From Baylisascaris procyonis (taxonomy: Eukaryota; Nematoda; Chromadorea; Rhabditida; Ascarididae), in assembly GCA_037389465.1 (NCBI GenBank), contig JAZARR010000070.1, forward strand, positions 248,001-312,000: a DNA stretch of 64,000 nucleotides, written 5' to 3'. Positions 1-11,600 of the stretch are shown here, one piece after another. A program made the translations under genes and the position numbers. The first letter of the stretch is position 1. Each line of letters starts with the position of its first letter. The notes under the pieces are model-generated. The model did no database searches. It had not been told where the DNA came from and saw only the letters and a list, made by a program, of their open reading frames with translations.

Positions 1-1960
1 AGTGTCCCGATTTGTGTCCACTAGCACTGCCAATGTCTGAAAGTTGACAGAGAATATGCTTGGCAGCCATATTCCAATTTTGCATAATGCAAAGAAAATG
101 CACGAAAATGACATGGAGCAGGCGGAGAAGCATTAAAAAAGTCATTGAAACAATTGAGAATTGACTGGTGCTTACTTGATAGGATCGTATCGCATTCAAA
201 ACAGTAGAAACCGAAAATTTTGGTGAGGAATCTTTTGAAAAGGCAAAATTCGTGACATCTTTTAAGATTAAATTGCACAATACAAGCGCTCATCGAATTC
301 TTGTGCAACAACCATTTATAGCTTATTCGACCGTCATATTGCTGCCATTATGCAAGAGACGATATCAATGAGTAAATGTCAATGAGTAAATAGGCATAAA
401 ATTCATTATAAAAAAACTACCTCGAGAAGCTACTGCTTCGATCGTACTGCTGCTTGCAAAATTTTTTCAATTTCCAGAATCCAGATTTCTTTGAAAAGGA
501 AATCTGTGCCGCTGAAGTTTGACGACTGCCTGCTTAAATCTGATGCATATTTTTCGATGAAACACTAACGAACGACATATCCTAGCCTACGGAAATCAAG
601 CAGTCATTACTGCCATCTTAAATTATCCACCATCACGCTCAACTACATGTCATTATATGCAAAAAAAGCGTCCTAAGAAAAGTGCCGATAGGAACGGAGC
701 AATACAAGGAAGCAGAGACATGATTACAGGTATTTTCACCGCTAATTCGATAAGTGGGAAAACAGAAAAGAGAGCAGAGGTGTTGATTGAAGAGCTGAAA
801 CGATGTTTGCCTAAATCTAAGCGCAAAGCAATAGTATACCTTCCTTCATACGGTGGAAGCAGGGCCATCAAAAACGCTATCAGCAAAAAACAGATGGTGA
901 CAAAACGAAACCTGGAAGTTGCCGACGTAATGAGGTTCAAGCGCCGATATATTCTCGCAACGGCCTCCGCACTTAGTGGCTCCTCGAAGAAGAAGAAACC
1001 CGCAACTTTGATGTGCAATCTTAAGCAGAAAGCAATTATGCAAAGCAAATCATCAAGTTCCCGCTTAGCACTAAACTCACCTGTCGATGAGACTTTCCAA
1101 TAACGAGGCACTCCCATTCATCAGATCAACATACACTGGTTGAAACTGTTTAAAGCCACCAAATAAATAAACAAGAAAACTTCAACTATGTGAGTGACAG
1201 CATGAGCTCTATATAAAACAACTGCCGTTGGTGAGGCTAAGAAGTGAGAAGAGCTGCTGGTTTGGCACAGTACAGGAATGAAGAACACCCAGAAATCAGC
1301 CTTGGAATGCCCTCGAATGAAATACTTCATCATTTTTCTGTTCGTCCGACAAACGCATTTCAAGCTCTTACTGAGTGAGGCTATCTGTTGCGGCCTTTGG
1401 CCTTCAACTGTACGATGTGACGGCTGTGGGTACCCTCCATCGTAGTTGAGGGGGAGAGAACGAAGAAAAGATATCCGTGTTCGCCGCAGAAAAGATCAAA
1501 TAAATACAAAGAAAACAGCTGCTTAATATAAGATGCACTAACGTAGTGCACAAACAAATAAAAGGGTACGGTAGGAGATGGAGAATGAGACTAAAAAAGG
1601 AGAGAGAGAAAAGAAAGAGCAAAATTCGGCAACAGTAAGAACTAAAGGAAAATGCCAACCTGACTGGCTTAAGCATTGACCGCGCCAATACCACTGCAAT
1701 ATGTATCCACCGCCGTGTGCCAATAACGTCAGCGAATGCAGCGAATGCCACTCTCACCAAATCGTCGATATCCAAATCGCCTTCTTTCTCTAGATCATCA
1801 CCCGCAGTTTCGCTCTCTGCTGTGCATATGAGCAACGAATAGTCGATTAAACTCGGCTGCAAAGATCGTTGGTAGGATCAATGATTGGGACTTTCATCGA
1901 AGCTCATCGTTCACCCCATTTCATTCATTTGTAAAGACAATGGATCTTGTACACGTCGCG
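1..1960. other. Region with open frames on both strands, no firm gene
   Basis: Moderately GC-rich compared with the rest of the window. Positions 657-1103 (plus) and 653-1117 (minus) are both open for about 150 codons, so frame length cannot decide the strand. On minus there is a strong donor-like GTGAGT ending at about 1098 after a short frame starting MNGSASLLESLIDR, and another donor-like GTGAGA at about 1773 after a frame with DYSLLICTAESETAGDDLEK (from about 1860, behind a TTTGCAG site). These look like exon fragments of a minus-strand gene, but I could not join them in phase. Confidence 0.25.
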
Positions 1961-1967
1961 GTGGCCC

Positions 1968-3983
1968 TCATTTCTCAAGATGTTCGTCTTCTCCCCTCCC
2001 TCCCCCTTTATTTGGAGAAGTGAACGCTTCCCGAATGCACCCCGAATTGATAACAAGGTGATACCTTGGAACGTGATCACTCAATAACAGAGGATCCCTT
2101 CCATCCAGCAGCAGAAAATGCACCAACTGCGATCGATTTCTACTGAGGGAAGCAAAAACAACGAAATTTTTGTGTCTTCTCGCATGACATCGTTTGTCAA
2201 TCTGCAGCACTGTCTGTTGTTGAGCCTCATTGTTACACTAGATGAAATACAGTGCTTTCACGCAGACATGAAGCAGACAACGAGCTTAAGCACCGATCTT
2301 CTGCCTCGTGAAATAGCATTTAACTTAATTTGCATAGCACAAGCCATCGGAAATGTTACGTTTCGCCGACTTAATGAGGGAGGAACAATTTACAAGGGGA
2401 AAAATCTTCAGCATTCCATATCGCATAACGGCGTAGCGTAAATGTTGAGTGATCATTCATGGACATTCGTGCCAAGATCAAGCTCTCATAAATAAAAACG
2501 TTTCCAACTAATCCATAAATCAATACAAAGCTCCTGGTAATGAAAGTTCAGAAAAGTGTTACAGCCAATTCATGCACACGTTGCATTTACAAGGTAGACT
2601 ACCAAGATGTTGGTTCCATTTTCGTTACACATGATCATGCCAAACGTGAACATGTGATCGTTAAAGATTTAAGGTTGAAAGGTGACGGCAGCATTCTGCA
2701 TTCAGTACGTGAAAAGTACAATCCATTTCTAAATCAGACCAACGAACTGCGTTAATAAAGGAGAGCCATAAACAAAGCGTACCAGGAATGGATCTGTTCG
2801 TAATGCTGGAAGACTCGGTGAAACGCACAAATATGTCCACGCACATGCGTAGTATCCAGATGCCAAACATTGTCACTTCCATCAAAACATTTTGAAGAAT
2901 CGTCGAATGCCCCCGTGGCACGAAGAGCTGTGCATAAATTGTCCCATTTGATCTGCAAAAAAAAGGACAAAAGTTTCGCACAATTGTCACTTCGACCAAA
3001 AATTGCTATTCAAAGCCAAATGAAATGTAATTCGACGTTTTTCACGTAATACAAAGTCTTGGTTCAATAGTTCATTTAACGGGCAAGTGCTAGAGATAGC
3101 CATACGAACTATGCAGTTCTGTTAAAAAAAAAAAAGCTGTCATGTTCATCAGTGGATTTCTGCATAGTTTCTGACATCGAGAGAAAGCAGCAGTGACATT
3201 AGGCAGAGATAACTTCCAACACGCGGGAGCATCATATGCACTTTGGTTACTTGAATCAGTAAATTAAGTTTCCCGATGGAACCAAGAAATGGGTCAGAAC
3301 AAATCGACGAACCACCGCAGTTGCTGTCGTTCCGGTTTTCTGAAGATGGAAGGACCATCCGGAGAAATATACTTGGAAAGGATAAAGTACTGAGATGCCT
3401 TACCCCAAACTTCAGAAAACATATGGCGAAGAAGCTAAATAACAAGAGTTAATGCGAACATGTCAACTCAACGTACATAGCCGCTACGTATCGCCTACTT
3501 AGATAACATGCCAATTGATCATCAGGAGTGATAAGATCATTTTTACAGTAACAATATGATCGCCTAGAAACCCAACTGATAAGAGAAAGAATTCGTCGCA
3601 TATTGATCTGCAATTTGCAATCCCCGCATCTCAAAATGTTTAGACCAAAAACGCATAAAACAGCAAAATCATATAACGCAGGAGAAACCAAATGAAACAA
3701 TGAAAAAGAAAGTTCGATTAGCATTGATCACACCTGAAAAAATCACACACTATTTGGACTTCACAGTGCTGGTTTTAAGCCAAATGTGCTCAGACATAAA
3801 AACAACGACGAAAACTTACGTGGCAACAGTGAGTCCATTAAGCGGTCGGAAAACATACTCGCCATGGCCCACTCCGCCAAGATCCGCAGAAACAGGAGAG
3901 AGGGAAGGGATCAGCAAGCAAGCGAACCCTTCCAGAGACATATTGAATCCCACGAACATGACTGCGCGCAACACGATGACCAT
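1968..3983 (-). CDS. Tentative 5-exon gene, predicted signal-anchored protein of unknown function
   Basis: Function not recognised. Proposed exons on minus: 3983-3820, 3434-3404, 3339-3283, 2952-2783, 2142-1968. All joins keep phase (2, 0, 0, 2) and use plausible sites (TTATTTAG, CATCTTCAG, TTTTTTTTGCAG, CCCTCAG), giving about 198 aa. The N-terminus MVIVLRAVMFVGFNMSLEGF is hydrophobic and fits a signal peptide or type II anchor; an in-frame TGA lies just upstream, so this ATG should be the start. A short KTGTTA run in exon 3 (about residues 66-71) weakly recalls the sulfate-donor loop of sulfotransferases, but there is no second motif to support that. Exon 4 is open in two frames over its whole length, and the one used was chosen because it fits the next exon. 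Chance assembly is possible. Confidence 0.25.
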
Positions 3984-5271
3984 GTGGTGTCATCATCGAC
4001 ACTAGTGCCTTCACTCTACAATAATCGACGTTGAATGAACTGATAGCAAACAGCATCGAATATTTCGCTTCGTACTCCTCGGCTACGGGTTTGCTGCCGA
4101 GCAATACAAACAATAATGAAAACAGCCCTCATTAATCCACTCCTCGGCCTCACTCGGGCCCCACAGTACCACACTCGAACAACCACCACTTGCGAGTAAA
4201 CACGAAACGAATGACTAGAGAGGGAGTAACGGTCTTTATATACCCTATTCTTAGCACAAAATCGATATTTGTAAGAGGCATGGTCACAATCGAGCTGACC
4301 TACGTTCTTAAACGACTTGCTCTACGATCAACAACGTTACTGTAACCGTTTGGAGGCGTCTACAATGTTCTATCCACTGAGAGTTGATATTTCTATTGCG
4401 ATCGTCTGGGCATCGCCCGCGCAAATGGCTCCACACGACTGTCGCGTGCTGCCCTCGGTAACGGGAACGTATTGTAAACTAGTGCACCCACTTCTTCATT
4501 GCAATCCATTGCAAAACATTCAAGCATGAATTACATACAGATCAAAAGATTCTAACGTCCAAAATGACAACAGTAGGCTTGAAGCCGATGGAGATCACTC
4601 ATCAGAAAACGATCGTAGAAAATTTAAACATAAGTATCTAGCAACTCTCAGGCAGATTATTGTTGAAGGAATCAACATTAAAAGCGAAGGCAATCGAAAT
4701 GATCACAAGGGAAGGGGGTGCTGGGATGAATAAATTAACAATTGAATGTTGCAAAATCACAGCAAATCCGAACAATGCAGAATTCGATAAATCTATGCAG
4801 CAAACAGCACATATCACAAACTGCACTCATCACTCACTTCTATAAATATATTTTAAATTAAAAGTATACACAAGTATTATTCATAAACAATGGATGAAAG
4901 CAGAAGGATAATCAAATACGCTATGATATCAATGGTATTTTACTAAGAAAGAAAATCTTTAAAGAAAGGATGCGATGTGGAAAATTTGCAAAGAAAAAAA
5001 CAACAATAACACGGAAATGTTGAAAAGTCTTCCACTCACAACCCCAAAAAGGCCACATTGTTAAGTAGATATGAATATGACTTATCCTGTGAATAAGTCT
5101 CGATGCTCACTCCAACCGGAAAAAGTGACATAAATTATAGAAATAAGGATTTCATACCTCCCTATATAAATAACCCAAAACTCAATAGTTCCGTAATCAC
5201 TCTTCAAGCAATCAGTAAAGATGAGGCTATATGGTCAGTGCCAAGTGATTCCAAATGCAATAATAAAGTGC

Positions 5272-6876
5272 CTAAATCAAACATGAACTAACCATCTTCG
5301 CGCTGAAGTTGAACCACACAACCGGCCGCAGTCTCACCGTTCGCCAATGAACATCCCTCCATTTTAAGTACTTCAGTATGCGCTGGAAGAGACTGCTTGT
5401 TGATCTTTGTGCACCGAGGCGTTTCTCCACGAATACGCTCGTCCACCTTAATTGCAACTTTATATACTCTTATTTCTTACCGTACTCACTTGGGTATAGG
5501 CCTTTCCGGAATAGCTTGATTCCGGAAAGGTCTATACCCGAGATGAGTTCATTAATACCACTGAAACTGAAGAGGCGATAAGCCATTCAATTCTGCTGAA
5601 CGTGAGAAGTGGATAACGACTTTGAACTCTACTGGAGAATGAGAGTTGTCGCGTGTCTATTTTGCTAAGGGAAGGAGGGGAGAGAGTTCGGCTCCAACCG
5701 AGGGTGAAGGTGAAATCATATAATATCGGGGTCCTTATGGCAGATCCGAAAGCATACCTACTCATGGACCCAAAAGTAAAGACGAGATCGTTTCAGTTCG
5801 GAGCTCTCGAGGTTTAGCAGTGGAGTCCCCTCGCCTGAAGCAAAATTAATACTTAGTAATGCATTATTCGCTGTAACGAGGACTATGTTTCGCTATGTTA
5901 CAGTATAAAAGATAGTACAAGAATGAAGAGCATAGCTGACTGCTTAGCTAAACATCCGGAACCCACTTTACTGCTACGATTCTGTTACATTGGTGCACTC
6001 AATGTATGACAGGAGAAAAAACTCTCACCTGGCTCCGACTGATACATTCGTATCGACTGGGCGATTGCCACCAGTGATGGCTGTATCAACCACACTCGTA
6101 TCCAGGCCTGGATTGTGTTGCTCGAGACGCTTTCCAGATCCGTATCTATAGCCTCTTGACGATCCTAGAGAATATATATTACTTGCTGCTTTTGTAGTAA
6201 TCCAACAGTCTAATTCTAATCAGAACATTCCCAAGACAACCATTGAGCAAATGGCAGAGACGCAGAGCGTGAATGACTACGTTCACATAACCACATGGCA
6301 AACAGCCAAGAAACACTTCAATCCAAATTTTTAAACTCTCAAAACTTCGCAGCTCTATTCCACCAACAACAAAAACTGCGGCAATGCTGATAGGAGTCTA
6401 ACGACTTACTAAACAGCAGGAACGAGATTTTGCTTCGGTTGCCAGTCGAAAGCAACTGTAGGCAGAAAGGAGGTGGCTGGCCAATGCGACCGTGTTCTTG
6501 TCAGGGGCGGCGGTGAACGGCTCGTGAGTCCTCCTTCTCGGTATGCCCGATGTGCACACTTTGGCTAGCATATCCATCAGCTCATCCAGCTGTCGCTGGC
6601 ATTTAGTCAGTGCCGTTACACCTGACTTCGTGCGCAACCAACAATCCTCCGCTGCAGCAAGCCTTTCTGAAAATTGCCCTCACGAGAACCCGGAACTCTA
6701 TCGCCTCGCTGCAATGTGTGTGGGAGGGGGAGAGGGGGAGGAGGGGGAACAGCGCCATTAGCTGTGTCACAGAAGTGGGAGAAGAGTATAATCGGCACTC
6801 CTTGTTCTGATGCCACACACCATACACCATCCATACCTCTCTCAGCCAAAGATCGCACTATACTCAGCACAGTCAT
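5272..6876 (-). CDS. Tentative 5-exon gene, unknown protein of about 226 aa
   Basis: Not recognised. Proposed minus-strand exons: 6876-6837, 6666-6410, 6164-6029, 5834-5762, 5446-5272. Phases agree at each join (1, 0, 1, 2) and the sites are good: donors GTATGG, GTAAGT, GTGAGA, GTAGGT; acceptors TTTTCAG, TCTCTAG, GCTTCAG, ATTAAG. The protein starts MTVLSIVRSLAERERLAAAE. A region around residues 30-55 (TKCQRQLDELMDMLAKVC) is likely helical, and the C-terminal third is basic and rich in W. A TTCCTACAG site about 45 nt upstream of the ATG could be a trans-splice acceptor. If exon 5 is spliced at GTTAGT (5292) instead of read to its TAG, the gene would continue into exons I could not find. No domain, signal peptide or membrane segment is clear. 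Confidence 0.3.
5484..5548. repeat. Imperfect inverted repeat (hairpin)
   Basis: Two arms of about 29 bases face each other around a 6-base loop centred at 5515. They share TATAG(G/A)CCTTTCCGGAAT and its complement, extended outward by matching ACTCA/TGAGT ends. The hairpin sits in a predicted intron of the tentative gene at 6876-5272. It could be a small palindromic transposon remnant or a foldback element; no target-site duplication was confirmed. Confidence 0.6.
6241..6362. repeat. Dispersed repeat, copy 1 of 2
   Basis: About 120 bases that recur at 7623-7744 in the same orientation with scattered substitutions. The best-conserved part is CAAGAAACACTTCAATCC followed by a short AT-rich run. 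This copy lies in a predicted intron of the tentative minus-strand gene. Confidence 0.75.
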
Positions 6877-7622
6877 GTAAGTCGCCAACGCAATCAATTA
6901 CGGGACATAGTTCCCTTTCCTGTAGGAAGAAATGCGCATGAATCCTGACTAAATCAGTCTCCTTTTCAAAGCGCTTTTGCGAACCAACTCTTAAATTTCA
7001 TCCATCCCCCACTGAACTCAGCTTCGTTCTCCTGATATGTCGCTTCGCACGATCTTTTCTCTGACAAGCAAAGATCTCAAACCTTCGATGGAAGAATTCA
7101 AAGCCCTATAATTACATCAACAAACACAACACAAGTGCCACTGTTTCAAAACGAGAGCACTTTTTCGTTACTTCATCAAGAAGGTATTTAATAGAGACAA
7201 ATGTCGCAAATTTCCTTCCATAAAACAAGCTATTTAATTGACCTCGTCAACCTACCTAAGTGCTCATATATTCATCAGCATTGATTACTACTGCTCAGAA
7301 CTTACGTTATCCAGCGGAGCAATTCACACAAAGTTGACAGCAATCAAACTGTAGTAGACAATGGAAACAAATCGAAGACCACACCAGCGTTAATATGGAT
7401 CACTGTTGCGTTCGACGAACCTTGTAGGTGTTCATTTCCAAGATCCTAGTCTGTTTTCCACTTTTCGTTCACCATCGTTCACAGCAACGAAGCTATCAAA
7501 ACTCACACAAAAAATTCCAGGGTCGTAGAAAATTGCCCATTTAGTGAAGGCTCAAGCACCCCCCAACAATATGAATTCTCCTCTTGAACAACTTGAAAGA
7601 CGATTACTGTAACAAAGAGAAG

Positions 7623-7744
7623 CATTGACCAAACGGCAGAGACGCAGAGCATAGGTGACTATATCCATCTGCTTACATGGCAAATAACCAAGAAACACTT
7701 CAATCCAAATTTTTAAACTGTCGAAACTTAGCAGCTCCATCCAA
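7623..7744. repeat. Dispersed repeat, copy 2 of 2
   Basis: Partner of the copy at 6241-6362, about 1.38 kb away and in the same orientation. The flanks do not match, so only this segment was copied or conserved. On minus it is open as a 62-codon frame, which I take as coincidental because the paralogous copy contains stops. Confidence 0.75.
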
Positions 7745-7934
7745 TGCGACAGAGATCGGAGACCGTAAAAATATGGTTCTATTAAAAAAAATATTTTTAT
7801 TATTTTTAATTAACTGAACCTTAAAATATTTGAACGAAGATCATAATTGTGTCACCGAAAATGTTTTATAAAGTTTTCGTTCACAAAGAGGGAAAGAAAA
7901 CTACTTAATGAGGAAGTGCTAAGGCTTAATGCCT

Positions 7935-8060
7935 CCCATCTAATTTGACCCATTATTTCATCTGTATAGCCCTTTTCCCGCCCAGCTTGACCCATTAATT
8001 CGTCAGTATACCCTCCTCCCACCTAGTTTGGCCCTTTATTTCGTCAATACATCGAAACAG
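7935..8060. repeat. Three degenerate tandem copies of a 41-42 bp unit
   Basis: Starting near 7935, 7976 and 8018, the pattern TCCC..CTA..TTGACCC followed by ATTNNTTCGTC and AGTATA is repeated three times with substitutions. The surrounding 7.0-8.6 kb shows no convincing exon on either strand. Just downstream, 8085-8200 carries further inverted GTGTTGCGG / CCGCAACAC words. I read this interval as intergenic repeat-derived DNA. Confidence 0.55.
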
Positions 8061-8605
8061 CATCATTTACGTCATAAAACCAACAAGGTGTTGCGGTTTT
8101 AGCACCTGTGTTGCGGTAATTAAACGTTGCACAACACCTTCTACCGTCGTTGAAAAATCGTTGTGGGACCTCAAGAAAAGGATACGTTTACCGCAACACA
8201 TCGCTAATTACAATGCTTGTGATAGAGGCATCTGTTAGGCAATTAGTAAAGAATGGGCGTGTGAGTAACTGATAAATATACGATTGCATTACTGGACATA
8301 TTTTTAACTGTCATTAGTGAAACCGGCCGTTGAGATGAGTGGCGGTAAGTGAAAGGCGCATATCGGTTAACTTCAATGGCGCGCTTTTCCACTTTTTTAC
8401 CTTCAACTGGTTGGGCTCGCAAAAAGTGGAAAGGTTAGAGAATTACCAAAGTGGGCAGGTAAGAGAATTACCTGACAAATACGCTCATATACTCCCATTA
8501 GGGTTGATAATGGTGAAAACGAGTGCAGAAATAAATCTATAGGCAGGTAAGCAGCAAGTGACAACGAGGTGAGTAGGTAATGTTGAGAGAACTTACTGAA
8601 TTTCT

Positions 8606-8611
8606 TTTATT
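8606..8611 (-). promoter_or_regulatory. Polyadenylation signal AATAAA for the minus-strand BPI-like gene
   Basis: AATAAA on minus lies about 47 bases after the stop codon of the BPI-like gene ending at 8658, which is a normal distance for cleavage and polyadenylation. Confidence 0.5.
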
Positions 8612-8657
8612 CGTAAACAGAAAGAGTAGACAATCGGCGAACATTCACAATTATTGT

Positions 8658-11600
8658 TCACTTGCGTCGTTTAGGAAATAGTTTCGAAGCATTCGGTAAT
8701 GCGTTCTTCACGTCGTTAGCACATTGCTGTGGTTTGAGCTTTTGTAATGAAAGGCATGCCGATATACCTAGACGACCTTCACCGATAAGAATTTGAATAG
8801 TTTTCGGATCGATACCACATGAGGCGGCTAGACGTATACCTTCACCGTATGTTAATTCTTCGATTTGTTTCTTCAATTCAGGCCACATCATCTCCATTAT
8901 CATCCCTTAATTAAGAAAAGAATAAAATATTTTGCATTTGCATATCAAATATTTGTAGTTAAAATGAAAAAAAAATTATGGAAAAAATATTTTGCATATC
9001 TAATTGAGATATAGCATCATAATATAACAATAATTTTTTTGATAAATGATAATTGCTTGTCTTGAATATTAAACAGATAAAGCAATCCGCTAAAGAAGGA
9101 AACTAAAAAAAAATACGGAAGTAGAAGAACTTTAATTTTTGAAGGAAATTATTAGGCATAGAAAACAGTGCTTGCGTTACAATCTAACTAATAGAGAACA
9201 GCAATCAGCACGATAATAAACAGTGACAAATGCGCTTCACTTATTGCATATGATATACGCTACGCATACAAATAATGCGTCAAACATGAAAAAATATTAT
9301 AAAGAATACCTCTCATAAGATCCTGAACGAAGAACGACCATGAAGGTGGAAAAGCACCCTTTTCCATGACAACATTCGTATCAAGTAGCTGCACTTGGGT
9401 ACGTAATGTTCCCGAATCGAACATCGGTCGAAGTTCGGCATTGATCGTTAAGATCATTGAGACGAACACTGATGTGACATTCCTTTCCGGATTGACCACT
9501 CGTAGATTCAGTCTATCCCGTCTAAACAATATCTCAGTTACCACTGCCAACAACCCCTAAGCATGACATCTGTGAATAGTAAAAACGGCTGTATATCAGA
9601 ACTCTACATTCGCATTTTATCACACGCAGTTCCGCTTGATATCGAATTGAATTTTCTATAAGGAAAAAGTTCCTGGAAGGGCATATAGAAATATACACAA
9701 AGACATCGTGTTGGCCTTCACGGCACATCCTTCCGTCTAGGAAGGATGTTCCTGGAATGCCAACATGATATATACCTTGTATATTAGTCAACTAGGCGAA
9801 CCTATTGGCCGAACATCTAAAAACACCAACAAAATGCCTCATATTATGCATTTTTTCTATGAAATCAACAACCCGCTATATGAATCCTCAATGAAAGATC
9901 TACTTTCGCTTGAATGCGATTCGCATATGGCGTATTAATCATAAAATCCTTACATCAATAACTCATTCACTATAATGACTACAGCCAACAAACTTCATCA
10001 ACTCAACTTTGGTGAATTTATATATTAACTGAAGCCGTAAGTAAAGCAAACGGTCACATACACATAGGTAAGGCATACAAATATGACATTTTAATAATTT
10101 GCATATGCAAAAATTTGTCGGAAAAAAAAACGATAAAGAAACAATTGAAGAAAACAACCGCTTATTAATACCTACATAATGTATAGTACATATTATTCGG
10201 CGGAATGAGATTAATTCGACCACACAGTTATGTCACAGCGTTGACGAAGACGCATAATACAACCTAGAAACTTGGACTCAAAACTTGCCCCACCTTGGAG
10301 TTATTACATCAACTATTTTGGAGTCAATACCTTCAAAACTGAAAAACAAGAAAATAGCGAACACAAAACATCAAAGAAACTTACTTCTCAAGTACAATGG
10401 AGTTATTGGTGGCGAGAATAATGGGTGGTCCTTTTGCCCAAACGTTCAAGAGGAAGTAGCACGACGTACAAAGTGTGGTAAGAAATTCTCGAGAAGAGAG
10501 CGGTATTGCTGGACTACTCACCGGTATTTGCTCTTCCATCCATTGAAAATCCCATTCAATCTGGAAAATGAAACATACCTGTCATAAACAATTTGCTCAG
10601 GAGGGCATGGATAAGCAGAAGGATAAACAGGACGTTTTTATATCGTCCTTCAAGGAACTGATAGTCCTTCGTTTCCTTCATCTCCTTTCGTAATTTTGAA
10701 ATCGCCATTTAATTAAGCTAAGTTAATAGAGTGAATAAAAGGAGACAGTAATTTATTGAGTTATTTCATGGAAAAAGAAACGAAAACACCGTTATGCCTA
10801 TCGTTGCATTATGCGTAAGCAGATAGAAATTTAAGCAGGTCTTCGGAATATAGCAAAAACAGCAATCACCTCACTATGAATTTAGTAACCTTCCCCGTCC
10901 CCTCGCCAACCCTCTTCTTCAATTGCTTCCAAGCAACTTTCTCCAGAGATCTTCGCTCCTATAAGTTATGAGACAGAGTAGCCCCTTTTCTTTGAGAAGA
11001 TGAGTTTTCGAATACAGATTTCATAAATATTTAACAAATTTTCGATTAATTCATAGAAACCGGATAAACCTATCGGATCACCATTCTCATAAGAAAATAA
11101 CCATTCCCTATCTATTACGAATCCGTCGAATTTCATTAGAATTCATCGACGAGATAAAAATCTTGTAAACAATTTGGCTGAAGTATGAATAACTAAAAAA
11201 GTAAATTTCAAGTAGCCGATAATTCTATACCATAACTGTACGGTTCCCTGCATAGACACTCATGGCGTTGACGATCCGTTTCCACGAGTACAGCATTACG
11301 TAATAAGGATGTATGTCGCTCAGTAATAGATGGTTCAATAGTGCACAACTTAATTGTTAAAATCCATATAATAAAACTCGCTTGCAAATATTACAATTTT
11401 TTCAAGTACTAATACCTCATGATGGAGCGTCATGAAATTAAACACAGTTCATTCTATGGTGATAACTAATATCTACGAATTTCATAGTCATGCTTCTATA
11501 TTTCGCGAATTGAAACTGCACCAAAGACCGGTAGTAGACCGACAGACAGACGCATACACATACCTAACGACATACAGAGATAACGCCGATATAATGCATT

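Noticed and set aside
657..1103. 148-codon lysine-rich plus-strand gene
   Set aside because: The minus strand is equally open over the same bases and carries a strong GTGAGT donor; no motif or splice context favours plus.
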